A stretch of DNA of 64,000 bases, from positions 1 to 64,000 of the forward strand of contig CAKZXZ010000236.1 of NCBI GenBank assembly GCA_937883775.1. Direction: 5' to 3'. The notes beneath the pieces are model-generated. The model saw only the letters and a list, made by a program, of their open reading frames with translations. It was not told the origin of the DNA and searched no databases. The stretch is from an uncultured Paracoccaceae bacterium (lineage in GTDB: Bacteria; Pseudomonadota; Alphaproteobacteria; Rhodobacterales; Rhodobacteraceae). A program made the translations under genes and the position numbers. Shown piece by piece: positions 20,336 to 28,894 of the stretch; within the stretch, counting starts at the first letter, position 1, and each line of letters opens with the position of its first letter.

Positions 20336-20963
20336 AGTCACTTACATATTTTTCTTGATACAAGATATTGTGCACCGGTTTGAACGAACGTCTATGGTGT
20401 GGGGTCACGCCAAGATTTCGGAGCGCTTCGACATGCGCCTTTGTCGGATAACCTGCGTTCGTCTCCCAGCCATATCCGGGATAGTGTTGCGCCAAATCCC
20501 ACATGACATAATCTCGCCTGATTTTGGCCACAATTGAGGCCGCCGCGATGCTCTGAGAACGGCTGTCTCCTTTGACAATCGCCTCTGACGAAAGCGTCAG
20601 CCCGCGCGGGATCAGGTTGCCATCGACCAACACATGATCGGGTGCCTGTTTCAGACCTGCCACCGCCCGCTCCATCGCCAGATGCGATGCGCGCAGGATA
20701 TTGATCTGGTCAATCTCGGCGACTGTCGCTTCCCCAAGCGATACATCCGCGACCTCCCACAGCAGATCATTCAAGGCCTGCCGCTTCTTGGCCGTCATCT
20801 TCTTGCTGTCGTTCAGACCGTCAGGGATTTGTGCCGGATCAAGGATCACAGCAGCCGCCACAACCGGCCCGGCCAAAGGCCCGCGCCCCACCTCATCGAC
20901 GCCAGCGACATGCAAAAAGCCGCGACCCTGCGCGGCGCTTTCAAATGAATAATCCGGTCCCAT
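20334..20963 (-). CDS. rnhB: Ribonuclease HII
   Basis: RNase HII cuts RNA in RNA-DNA hybrids and starts the removal of misincorporated ribonucleotides. The acidic catalytic motif VDEVGRGPLAGPV and later segments (GLNDSKKM, ASIVAKIRRD) are present. The ORF track's TTG start (21002) lies in the U run of the preceding gene's terminator, so a later start is needed. Met at 20963 (MGPDYSFES, 209 residues) suits homologues, and Met at 20981 is also possible. Confidence 0.9.
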
Positions 20964-20999
20964 GCCCCGGGCTTGCCGCATCGCGCGCGCCACCGCAAA

Positions 21000-21035
21000 C
21001 AAAAAGGAGGAGGGGCCATGACCACCCCCTCCTCC
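21000..21035 (-). terminator. Intrinsic terminator of the 21081-21533 gene
   Basis: A perfect 10-bp stem, GGAGGAGGGG / CCCCTCCTCC, with a 10-base loop is followed on the minus strand by TTTTT. It ends the gene for the basic secreted protein and lies immediately before rnhB. Confidence 0.9.
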
Positions 21036-21080
21036 AATCGAGCCCGCGGCCTCAATCCGCCGGTCTCTGCTCGAAAGCGT

Positions 21081-21533
21081 TTAGCGCCCAGCGATCACGT
21101 AGCCGCGCTTGCGCAGGCAGCCCGGCCCCCAGCCCCGACGCACCCCGTCATAGGTCTCCACCTGACGGCGGCATTTGCGCGGAAGGCTGTCGACATAATC
21201 GTAGTTGCGACGCAGGCAGCGCCCCGACAGGATCTTGCGCGGGCCGTCCCATGTCCGCACCCGTGTCAGGCAATAGCCCGGCAGGCGCGCAGCCCGATGC
21301 GGGCGGTGATGCACCTGCTTCTTCTTGGGCTTCGGCTTGTAGTGGTGGTGATGCACCTCTTTCTTGCGTTTTTTGCTTTTGTTCTCGCTCTCAATGGCTT
21401 TGCCGATGATGAACAAGACCGTTCCCGCAGCGAGGATCTTGGCCAGTTCGTCATCTGCCTGGGCTGGTGCTGCAGGTAGGCTGGTCAGCGCCAAAGCGCC
21501 TGCCAAGACCGATGCAATTAATCCTTTGGTCAT
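21081..21533 (-). CDS. Secreted basic protein with His/Lys tract, unknown function
   Basis: I do not recognise a named family. The 150-residue protein has a clear signal peptide (ending near PAAPAQA, residue 25), a short hydrophobic stretch (LAAGTVLFIIGKAI), a strongly basic His/Lys/Pro tract (KKRKKEVHHHHYKPKPKKKQ), and a C-terminal domain with four or more Cys (CLTRV, GRCLRRNY, KCRRQ, PGCLRKRGY). The Cys-rich part suggests periplasmic disulfides, and the His tract could bind metal or polyanions. It faces the palindrome cluster shared with the divergent operon. Confidence 0.75.
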   Translation of the reverse strand: MTKGLIASVLAGALALTSLPAAPAQADDELAKILAAGTVLFIIGKAIESENKSKKRKKEVHHHHYKPKPKKKQVHHRPHRAARLPGYCLTRVRTWDGPRKILSGRCLRRNYDYVDSLPRKCRRQVETYDGVRRGWGPGCLRKRGYVIAGR

Positions 21534-21620
21534 CTCGTGTCCTTTCGTGATGCGGTCGGTGGCATGAGCCAGTAACCTGAGATGACCAAAGACTGAGACC
21601 TCTTGCGTGCGCTAAACAAT

Positions 21621-21677
21621 AACACCGTGTTGTTATCCGATAACACGCCAGCCAAGTGTCGGTTGTTATTGAATAAC
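21621..21677. promoter_or_regulatory. Cluster of three palindromes in a divergent promoter
   Basis: AACACCGTGTT (21621-21631), TGTTATCCGATAACA (21631-21645) and GTTATTGAATAAC (21665-21677) are perfect inverted repeats. The last two share the half-site GTTAT(C/T), and their centres are 33 bp apart, about three helical turns. They lie between the secreted basic protein gene and the periplasmic/winged-helix operon and look like operators for a dimeric regulator. Confidence 0.7.
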
Positions 21678-21703
21678 TCAGGCCCGACGGTCATGTTTCC
21701 TGT

Positions 21704-21982
21704 ATGAAACGCCTTCTTGCCCTTACCGCGCTTACCCTGGCGCTGGCCGGTCCCGCCCATGCAGCCTGCTTTGCCGATTATAAGGCCAAGCAGGATAATC
21801 CATTGCGCTTGCACTATGGTGTGGCGCAAATCTCGGACTGCTCAGCGCAAGCGGCGCAGCGCGAACTGCGTCCCCGTCTGGCCAATGCAGGTTGGGAATT
21901 ATTGAACATTTTGTCGGTTTTCGACGATTCAGGACTGGAGGAGCGTAGAGACAATGCCGGACGACATTTCCTCCGCTACTGA
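21704..21982 (+). CDS. Small periplasmic protein, unknown function
   Basis: This 92-residue protein has a signal peptide with a cut after GPAHA (residue 20), leaving a mature part of about 72 residues with two Cys (ACFADYK, SDCSAQ) that could form a disulfide. No family name is recognised. Its 3' end overlaps the membrane winged-helix gene by 29 bases in another frame, so the two are tightly coupled. A sensing or partner role for that protein is only an inference. Confidence 0.7.
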   Translation: MKRLLALTALTLALAGPAHAACFADYKAKQDNPLRLHYGVAQISDCSAQAAQRELRPRLANAGWELLNILSVFDDSGLEERRDNAGRHFLRY

Positions 21983-22658
21983 GCCTTTGCGGAATGGAAA
22001 CCGCGTCGTCTCACTTGGTATTGCCGCGATTGTCCTGATCCTTTTGGTCACCGGCATCGCTCTTTTCTGGAGCCTTCCAGATGCCAACGCTTTTAATGAC
22101 CGGGTCGAGCGTATCTTTATCGAGAACGATGCGCTGACAAGTGGCGATCAGATCAAACTTCTTGAGATCCTCGCCCAATCTGGCACCGCATTCTCCGATA
22201 CGCTGGCCAGCTACCGCATGGTGATCTTTGTGCTGCTTGTCTTTGCTACTGCATTGCTGATCGCAGCGCTGGTTTTTCTTGTCATGCTGATCGGGCTGAA
22301 CCGCCGCATGGCGCAGGTGGAACAAGCGGGCATTCAGGTAAACTCCCTTCTTATCAGCCGCGATCAGAACCTCGTTTATCTGAACAATATGGAGTTCAAG
22401 CTGACCGAGGCCGCAATTGAAACGCTATCCGTCCTTGCCGAAGCACGCATGGATGATGACGTGCTTTCCGGCGCCGAAATCGAGGCGATGATCTCAGGGC
22501 GCAGTGCGTCAGACTGCGATGAGGCCGCGGGTGCGACGCGGATCAAACGCCTTCGCGATACGCTGGGCAATCAGATGGTCAGCGATCTGCTGGTCCGCAA
22601 CATCGCGCGCAAAGGCTACATGCTGTCGATCGACAAGGACGTTATCAGAATGGTTTGA
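21954..22658 (+). CDS. Membrane-tethered OmpR-type winged-helix protein
   Basis: This 234-residue protein has transmembrane helices at about residues 20-42 and 87-113 around a short periplasmic loop. A cytosolic linker and a C-terminal region resembling the OmpR/PhoB winged helix follow (FKLTEAAIETLSVLAEA, then IKRLRDTLGNQM and VRNIARKGYML, matching the usual IxxLRxKLG and GxGYxL). ToxR and CadC have the DNA-binding domain first, so the order here is reversed. It has no receiver domain. It is probably a membrane-bound regulator, but DNA binding is not shown. Confidence 0.7.
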   Translation: MPDDISSATEPLRNGNRVVSLGIAAIVLILLVTGIALFWSLPDANAFNDRVERIFIENDALTSGDQIKLLEILAQSGTAFSDTLASYRMVIFVLLVFATALLIAALVFLVMLIGLNRRMAQVEQAGIQVNSLLISRDQNLVYLNNMEFKLTEAAIETLSVLAEARMDDDVLSGAEIEAMISGRSASDCDEAAGATRIKRLRDTLGNQMVSDLLVRNIARKGYMLSIDKDVIRMV

Positions 22659-22660
22659 CG

Positions 22661-25600
22661 CTATGCGGGTACAGCCTTGATCGGTCCATCCCGCATGAAA
22701 AAGGCATAGTAAAAGACCGGTGCCGCAATCAGCGTCAGGATCGAGGCAAACGCCAGGCCGCCCATGATCGTAATCGCCATGGACTGGAAAAAGGCATCCC
22801 AGATCAATGGAACCATTCCCAGTATCGTTGTCGCAGCCGCCAGAATGACCGGACGCAAGCGCGAGGTTGACGCCGCCACAATGGCTTCTTGCAACGGCAT
22901 TCCGGCATTCTCTTCGCGGACGATGTCGATCTCTTCGACCAACACGATGCCGTTCTTGATAAGCATGCCTGACAACGCCAGAAGTCCCAGCAGCGCCGTG
23001 AACGTAAACGGCAGCCCTGTGCCAAGCAGGGCGAGGCTGACGCCGTTCACAGACATGGGCACAAGCAACCAGATGATAAGTGGCTGGCGCAATGCATTGA
23101 AAAGCAGGATCGAGATCAGGACCATGATAAGCGCACTGACCGGCAGTTGTGCTGCGAGGCCCGATTGCGCATCGGTAGAGCTTTCGTATTCGCCGCCCCA
23201 CTCCATCCTGTAGCCTGCCGGCAAAGGCATCGTGTCAATCGTCTCTTGCACCTGCGCCTGCACCTGCGCGGCCGTCAGCCCCTTGGTGATGTCAGCCCCC
23301 ACAGTGATCGTGGACACGCGGTCGCGACGCATCAAAAGAGTATTCTGCGGCTCAAACCGCAAACCGTCGGTGACCTGCTCAAACGGGACGAAATCCTGCG
23401 CGCTATCGGAATAGATCACATGATCTGTGAGCAACAGGTTTGCATCAGGATCAGCTCGAAGAATGATCGGGATCTGACGTTCCCCTTCACGGTAAACACC
23501 TGCGTTGATGCCGGTTGTCGCAAACCGCATCGCTTCGGTGATGTTGTCACGCGTGATACCTGCCTCTTGCGCACGATCACTTGCATAGTTGGGGCGCAAA
23601 ACTTGCTCCATCTCGCGCCAATCGATACGCGGAGCAATAATGTCGCTGGACGCCTCAACCAGCCGCGCCTCGGCTTCGGTTGCGAGAGCCCGCAAGACCA
23701 CTGGGTCAGAGCCTGAGAACCGCACTTCGATAGGGTCACCCCCGCCGGGCCCAAAGGCCAGCCGTTTGGCGCGGAACTCCCCTTGTGGCAAAGCCATCGC
23801 CGTAAAAGACTCCATGCGGGTGATAAGGGCGGCAATCGTCTCAATTGTCTCGGTACGCACAATCAAATGGCCATAGCTCGGATTAGGATCCTCGGCATCG
23901 TAGGTCAGCATGAAACGCGCGGCACCGTCTCCGACATAAGCGGTCGTGGAAACGACCTCGTCCTGCTCGGACAGCCAGTCCTCCAAAACAGCGATATCGC
24001 GCGATGTCTCATGGATGGACGCGCCCTGAGCCAGCTTGTAATGCACAAACAAAAGCGGCGTATTACTGTCTGGAAAAAACTGCTGCTTGATCTGACCGAA
24101 CAGCATCATACACACAACGGTGACTGCCAGCAGGCCCGGAATGACAACCCACCAAAGCCTGAGACAGGCACGCAGCAAGCCGCCATAAAGCCGGAACAAA
24201 ACTCCGCCATAAGCATCATCTTCGCCAGCTTCACCCTGCTTGAAAAAGTAGTGCCCCAAAAGCGGTGTCACGGTCAGCGCCAGCACCCAGGACAGCAAAA
24301 GCGAAATCGCAATCACTGCGAAAAGCGAAAAGAGAAACTCACCCGTTGAATCCGGGCTTAGCCCGATACCTGCAAAGGCCATGATCCCGATGACGGTTGC
24401 GCCAAGCAGGGGGATTTGCGTTTTCTTTGCCGCATCTTGCGCCGCATCACGCGAATTTTGACCCCGTCTCATGGAAATTTGCATGCCTTCAGCAACAACG
24501 ATCGCATTGTCCACAAGCATCCCCATCGCGATGATGAGCGCCCCCAGCGAGATACGCTCCATCTCGATCGAGAAAATCGACATGAAAAAGAGCGTGCCAA
24601 CAACCGTTAACAGAAGCGTTGTTCCGACGACAATTGCAGCGCGCCACCCCATGAACAACGCCAGCACAACGACGACGATACTGACCGACATGGCAAGATT
24701 AACGAGGAAATCGTTCGAGGCGTCCTCGACCACAATGTGTTGTTGATAGATCGGCTGCAGATCAACGCCCAATGGGATCTGGGGGGCAAGCTCGGCCAGC
24801 TTTGCATCTGCGCGATGCCCCACTTCGACGATGTTTTCAGACGCAAGCCCAGCGATACCGATTGTGAAAGCATCGACGCCATTATGGCGGATCATCAGAT
24901 CAGGGTTCTCTTCGCGTGCACGGTAAACCGAAGCAAAATCGAAAAGGTTCAAAACCTCACCACCAACGCCAACAGTCAGACCTGCAATCTCTTGAACGGT
25001 GTCGTCCCCTTCGGGCCCCTGAATAAGTGTGCGCCCGGCAATGCTTTGAATGGAGCCACCATCCACAACCGAATCCGCGGTGGCGATGGCATTTTGAACC
25101 GTGATCGGCGGTACGTTCTGATTGGTACTGACGACCAGATCAGGCTCAACATAAATGACTTCGTTGGGCACACCTGACAGGTCGACATCAGCAACCCCTG
25201 CAACCGTCAAAAGCTCACGCCTTAGGAATGTCGCAAGCTCATAGATCTCTGCGTCTGAGAACCCTGGCGCGGTTACGGCGTAATAGATCCCAAAGACATC
25301 ACCGAAACTGTCATTCACAAACGGCACACCCGCACCGCTTGGCAAACGCGCTGTGTTCACCCGGTTGCGTAATTTGGTCCAAATCTCAGGCAATTCAGTG
25401 CCGTCATATTGGTCCTTCATATCAACTGTCACACGCGACAAACCTGGCTGATTGACCGACCGAACCTCTTTGACCTCCGACATCTTCTGGATCTCGGACT
25501 CAAGCGGTTCTGACACCTCACGCGCGACCTGTTGGGCACTGGCACCGGGGTATTGTGTGATGACCACGGCTGTCTTGATGGTAAAGGCCGGATCCTCAAG

Positions 25601-25702
25601 ACGCCCAAGCGAGAAGAAACCCCAGATGCCTCCCAACAAACAGCCAAGGATCAAAAGCCATGTGAGCAGCGGGCGGTTGATAGACGTACGTGCGATTTCC
25701 AT
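22661..25702 (-). CDS. RND-family efflux permease (AcrB/HAE1 type)
   Basis: The 1013-residue inner-membrane pump has the RND start (ARTSINRPLLTWLLILG), two large periplasmic domains and twelve expected membrane helices, with the proton-relay stretch GALIIAMGMLVDNAIVVAEG in the first half and its counterpart SGMLIKNGIVLVEEID in the second. It would export drugs or other toxic compounds with the adaptor encoded 8 bases upstream. No outer-membrane channel gene is nearby. Confidence 0.94.
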   Translation of the reverse strand: MEIARTSINRPLLTWLLILGCLLGGIWGFFSLGRLEDPAFTIKTAVVITQYPGASAQQVAREVSEPLESEIQKMSEVKEVRSVNQPGLSRVTVDMKDQYDGTELPEIWTKLRNRVNTARLPSGAGVPFVNDSFGDVFGIYYAVTAPGFSDAEIYELATFLRRELLTVAGVADVDLSGVPNEVIYVEPDLVVSTNQNVPPITVQNAIATADSVVDGGSIQSIAGRTLIQGPEGDDTVQEIAGLTVGVGGEVLNLFDFASVYRAREENPDLMIRHNGVDAFTIGIAGLASENIVEVGHRADAKLAELAPQIPLGVDLQPIYQQHIVVEDASNDFLVNLAMSVSIVVVVLALFMGWRAAIVVGTTLLLTVVGTLFFMSIFSIEMERISLGALIIAMGMLVDNAIVVAEGMQISMRRGQNSRDAAQDAAKKTQIPLLGATVIGIMAFAGIGLSPDSTGEFLFSLFAVIAISLLLSWVLALTVTPLLGHYFFKQGEAGEDDAYGGVLFRLYGGLLRACLRLWWVVIPGLLAVTVVCMMLFGQIKQQFFPDSNTPLLFVHYKLAQGASIHETSRDIAVLEDWLSEQDEVVSTTAYVGDGAARFMLTYDAEDPNPSYGHLIVRTETIETIAALITRMESFTAMALPQGEFRAKRLAFGPGGGDPIEVRFSGSDPVVLRALATEAEARLVEASSDIIAPRIDWREMEQVLRPNYASDRAQEAGITRDNITEAMRFATTGINAGVYREGERQIPIILRADPDANLLLTDHVIYSDSAQDFVPFEQVTDGLRFEPQNTLLMRRDRVSTITVGADITKGLTAAQVQAQVQETIDTMPLPAGYRMEWGGEYESSTDAQSGLAAQLPVSALIMVLISILLFNALRQPLIIWLLVPMSVNGVSLALLGTGLPFTFTALLGLLALSGMLIKNGIVLVEEIDIVREENAGMPLQEAIVAASTSRLRPVILAAATTILGMVPLIWDAFFQSMAITIMGGLAFASILTLIAAPVFYYAFFMRDGPIKAVPA

Positions 25703-25710
25703 GGAGCCGC

Positions 25711-26748
25711 TCAGTTCGAAAAGCCGGTGAAGCGACGTACCCGGTCGCCATCGCGCAGCAGGTTAGAGCCGCTCGCGACAATCTCCTGACCAGCCTCAAG
25801 GCCTGACGTCACATTCACAGAGCCATCACCCCCCGGAACCATCTCAATCGGCACAGCGGCGACTGTGCCCTCGCTATCACCATCGGGCATAAAGACCATA
25901 ACCTGAGGGGTTCCATCATCCATGTTTGTCACCGCCGATGCAGGAATGCGCAGTGTTGCCGGCCCCCCGTTCAGCACCGCATAAACGGTCACAGACGAAC
26001 CCGGCAAAATGACCACATCTTCTGGCGGGGCCATGCCCAGCGTAATCTGAAAGGTCTGGCCGACCTGCGACGTCTCTGCATTAAATTCGCGCGGTTCCAC
26101 ATCATAACGCGCATCAATCGCGGGAAATTCGGCCCAAAGCTCGATATCGGCGTCATTGCCTGCGCGTTGAAACAACACCTCCGACACGTCAATATCGATG
26201 CGCAGCTCAGACATATCATGCAAACGCGCAATCGGCGATCCCGCAGCAATGGTTGAAAAGTTCGGAACATTGCGTGCCGCGACCAAAGCATCAAAAGGTG
26301 CGGTCAGCGTTGCATCCTCTAATGACCGCTCGGCATTGCGCACCGCAATATCCGCCAACTTTGCCTGCGTCTCTGCATCCTCAACCGATACTTGGCTCAC
26401 CGAACTGCCTTCCAGCTTTTCAAGCCGATCAAGTGTGCGGTCGGCCTGCTCTTTCTGCAGTCGTGCCTGCGCGAGTGCCAGCTCAAATGGTTCCAAATCA
26501 AGTTGCGCGATCATCGCGCCTTTCGGCACAGGTTCCCCTTCGATGATCGGAATGTCGACAACCTGTCCGCTGACTTGAAAGGCAAGATCAACGGTTTCCC
26601 TTGCGACGACATGGCCAAAGAATTGCCGTGTCACCTCTGAGGAGCTGGCAGCGACCCGCTCGAGCTTAACAAGCTTCGTGTCAGTCTGCGCATGCGCAGC
26701 AAACGCACCACATCCGAAGAGAAAAGTCAGCATAGCAGAGCGAAACAT
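25711..26748 (-). CDS. RND efflux periplasmic adaptor subunit
   Basis: The membrane-fusion protein links the RND pump to an outer-membrane channel. The 345-residue form starting at ATG 26748 (AGAGG 7 bases upstream) begins with a signal peptide, MFRSAMLTFLFGCGAFAAHA. The earlier ORF start adds 39 residues with no support. A lipoyl-like half (GQVVDIPIIEGEPVPKGAMIAQLD), a helical hairpin and the second lipoyl half (TLTAPFDALVAARNV) are visible. Confidence 0.92.
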   Translation of the reverse strand: MFRSAMLTFLFGCGAFAAHAQTDTKLVKLERVAASSSEVTRQFFGHVVARETVDLAFQVSGQVVDIPIIEGEPVPKGAMIAQLDLEPFELALAQARLQKEQADRTLDRLEKLEGSSVSQVSVEDAETQAKLADIAVRNAERSLEDATLTAPFDALVAARNVPNFSTIAAGSPIARLHDMSELRIDIDVSEVLFQRAGNDADIELWAEFPAIDARYDVEPREFNAETSQVGQTFQITLGMAPPEDVVILPGSSVTVYAVLNGGPATLRIPASAVTNMDDGTPQVMVFMPDGDSEGTVAAVPIEMVPGGDGSVNVTSGLEAGQEIVASGSNLLRDGDRVRRFTGFSN

Positions 26749-26788
26749 AAGCAGCCTCTTGATTGGATTTAGCGCCGACCATGTAGAG

Positions 26789-26820
26789 GGCGCTTGGATG
26801 CCTATACAACAACAAGCGCC
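26789..26820. promoter_or_regulatory. Inverted repeat upstream of the RND operon
   Basis: GGCGCTTG and CAAGCGCC form a perfect 8-bp inverted repeat with a 16-base spacer, 40-70 bases before the adaptor start. It could be an operator for an efflux repressor or an mRNA leader hairpin. No TetR or MarR gene is adjacent. Confidence 0.5.
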
Positions 26821-26894
26821 TATTTTGACGATTAAAATCAAAGCAGCGAATTTATGCCTGTCCAAATCAAGGGCGATACGCTTGAGAAACCTAC

Positions 26895-26971
26895 TGGCGA
26901 CCCCGGCAGGATTCGAACCTGCAACCTGCCCCTTAGGAGGGGGCTGCTCTATCCAGTTGAGCCACGGGGCC
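26895..26971 (-). tRNA. tRNA-Arg (anticodon CCT)
   Basis: The minus strand folds into a full cloverleaf. The acceptor stem is GGCCCCG / CGGGGTC. The anticodon stem GCCCC / GGGGC closes a 7-base loop CTCCTAA with anticodon CCT, and the T arm contains GGTTCGAATCC. A 3' CCA is encoded. The 77-nt length is normal. It reads the rare AGG codon. Confidence 0.96.
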
Positions 26972-27033
26972 GCGTCAGCAATATCTCGCTCTATTTGACG
27001 CAGCGCGCAAGACGCTTGGTGCTTGGACTTTTC

Positions 27034-27054
27034 AAATGTTAGCGGCTAACATTT
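27034..27054. promoter_or_regulatory. LacI-type operator, 21-bp perfect palindrome
   Basis: AAATGTTAGC-G-GCTAACATTT is a perfect palindrome ending 28 bases before the start of the LacI-family gene. The TGTTAGC half-site and single-base centre suit LacI/GntR-type sugar repressors, so the downstream regulator probably controls its own gene. Confidence 0.8.
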
Positions 27055-27082
27055 AACAGAGATCCGCAACAGAAAGACCGCA

Positions 27083-28117
27083 ATGGCCCCGAATGACATG
27101 AAACGCCCGCTGACCCTTCGCGACGTCTCGGAAGCGTCCGGGGTCAGTGAAATGACGGTCAGCCGGGTGCTGCGCAATCGCGGGGATGTCAGTGCGGCAA
27201 CACGCGAAAAGGTCTTGGAAGCAGCAAAGACATTAGGTTACGTGCCCAACAAAATTGCTGGTGCATTGGCCTCGCAACGCGTCAACCTTGTGGCCGTTAT
27301 CATTCCGTCGATGTCCAATATGGTCTTTCCGGAAGTGATGACTGGCATTTCTGAAATACTCGATGAAACGCCACTGCAACCAGTCGTTGGCGTAACGCAC
27401 TACTCTCAGGAAAAAGAAGAGTCCGTTCTCTACGAGATGCTGTCGTGGCGGCCTTCCGGCATCATTATCGCAGGGCTGGAGCATTCGGACGCAAGCCGCG
27501 CGATGCTGAAAGCCTCTGGCATTCCGGTGGTCGAGATCATGGATGTCGACGGCACACCGATTGACAGCGTTGTCGGCATTTCGCACAGGCGCGCCGGACG
27601 AAAAATGGCGCAGCAGATCGCAAAAGCGGGGTTTCAGAATATCGGGTTCATGGGCACCAAGATGCCGCTGGATCATCGGGCGCGAAAGCGATTTGAGGGG
27701 TTGATCGAAGGCCTCGCCAAGCACGGCCTCGAAGTGCAAGAGAAAGACTTCTACGAAGGGGGCTCTGCGCTCGCCAAGGGGCGCGAGATGACCCAAGCCA
27801 TGCTGGAGCGCAATGAAGAGCTCGATTTTCTTTATTATTCCAATGATATGATTGGTGCAGGCGGCCTCCTGTATCTGCTCGAGCAAGGGGTAAAGATCCC
27901 TCAGGAAATCGGGCTGGCCGGCTTTAATGATGTTGAGCTTTTGCAAGGATTGCCGCGCAAGCTGGCGACGATGGACAGCTGCCGCCTTGATATCGGTCGG
28001 GCCGCCGCGCGGATTATTGCAGAGCGATGCGAAGACCCCGCTTCCGAGCCCGGTCAGGTGATCGAGCTTTCGCCGAAGATCAGTTTTGGCGATACGCTGC
28101 GTCGCACCAAAGGATAG
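27083..28117 (+). CDS. LacI-family transcriptional regulator (gluconate-type)
   Basis: The 344-residue repressor has a LacI helix-turn-helix at the N terminus (TLRDVSEASGVSEMTVSRVLRN), the hinge helix (YVPNKIAGALASQR) and a periplasmic-binding-like effector domain. The sequence resembles the gluconate-operon repressor group of Proteobacteria. No gluconate kinase or transporter is adjacent, so its other targets are elsewhere in the genome. The palindrome just upstream suggests autoregulation. Confidence 0.9.
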   Translation: MAPNDMKRPLTLRDVSEASGVSEMTVSRVLRNRGDVSAATREKVLEAAKTLGYVPNKIAGALASQRVNLVAVIIPSMSNMVFPEVMTGISEILDETPLQPVVGVTHYSQEKEESVLYEMLSWRPSGIIIAGLEHSDASRAMLKASGIPVVEIMDVDGTPIDSVVGISHRRAGRKMAQQIAKAGFQNIGFMGTKMPLDHRARKRFEGLIEGLAKHGLEVQEKDFYEGGSALAKGREMTQAMLERNEELDFLYYSNDMIGAGGLLYLLEQGVKIPQEIGLAGFNDVELLQGLPRKLATMDSCRLDIGRAAARIIAERCEDPASEPGQVIELSPKISFGDTLRRTKG

Positions 28118-28177
28118 GGCCGTGGACAGCACGCGCGCTTTGGTATTTAAGCCCGCCGAACAAAGAGACTGTAGACT

Positions 28178-28894
28178 ATGACCGCTGTTTCCATCGTCAT
28201 CCCCATGAAAAACGAAGCTGGCAACGTCACCCCTGTCGTGACCGAAATTGCAGCTGCCTGCGCCGATATCCCATACGAGATCATCATTGTCGATGATGGC
28301 TCTACCGATGGCACGGGCGATGTGGCGCGCGGGCTTGATTATCCGATCCGAGTGCTGCGAAATGAGCGTTCGGGGGGACAAAGCGCTGCGGTGCATAGTG
28401 GCGTTCTGGTCGCCAAGGCAGATGTGATCTGCACGCTGGACGGAGATGGGCAAAACCCACCCGCCGAATTGCCCAAGCTTTTTAGGCCACTTCTGGCTGA
28501 TACCGAAAATCGCGTTGGTCTGGTGGCAGGGCAACGGGTGGACCGACAAGACACAGCGGCCAAGAAGTGGGCCTCGAAAGCCGCGAACAGACTACGGTCC
28601 GCGATTTTGAACGACGGCACACGTGATACCGGTTGTGGGCTGAAGGGTTTTCGCCGGGACGCCTTTTTGCGTTTGCCGTTCTTTAACCATATGCACCGCT
28701 ACTTGCCTGCGCTGTTCAAACGCGACGGGTGGGATGTTGTCCTTGTTGATGTCAGCCATCGCGAACGCGGTGCAGGCGCGTCAAACTACACCAACCTGCA
28801 GCGCGCATTCGTCGGCGTCTGGGATCTGATGGGCGTCGCGTGGCTGATCCGTCGCCGCAAGACCGCGACCCCGACGGAGATATCGGATGGATAG
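28178..28894 (+). CDS. Family 2 glycosyltransferase (polyprenyl-phosphate sugar type)
   Basis: The 238-residue GT-A enzyme has VSIVIPMKNEAGNV and VDDGSTDGT at the N terminus and the metal-binding DGDGQNPP (DxD), typical of dolichol-phosphate mannose synthase-like enzymes. It lacks the C-terminal membrane helices of GtrB/ArnC, so it is probably a peripheral membrane protein. Two membrane protein genes overlap it downstream in order, suggesting that it loads a sugar on undecaprenyl phosphate for transfer to an envelope glycan. Confidence 0.88.
   Translation: MTAVSIVIPMKNEAGNVTPVVTEIAAACADIPYEIIIVDDGSTDGTGDVARGLDYPIRVLRNERSGGQSAAVHSGVLVAKADVICTLDGDGQNPPAELPKLFRPLLADTENRVGLVAGQRVDRQDTAAKKWASKAANRLRSAILNDGTRDTGCGLKGFRRDAFLRLPFFNHMHRYLPALFKRDGWDVVLVDVSHRERGAGASNYTNLQRAFVGVWDLMGVAWLIRRRKTATPTEISDG

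Noticed and set aside
27233-28549. 438-residue ORF antisense to the LacI and GT2 genes
   Set aside because: It spans two well-supported genes on the other strand and is rich in His, Arg and Cys without motifs. It is a frame shadow.
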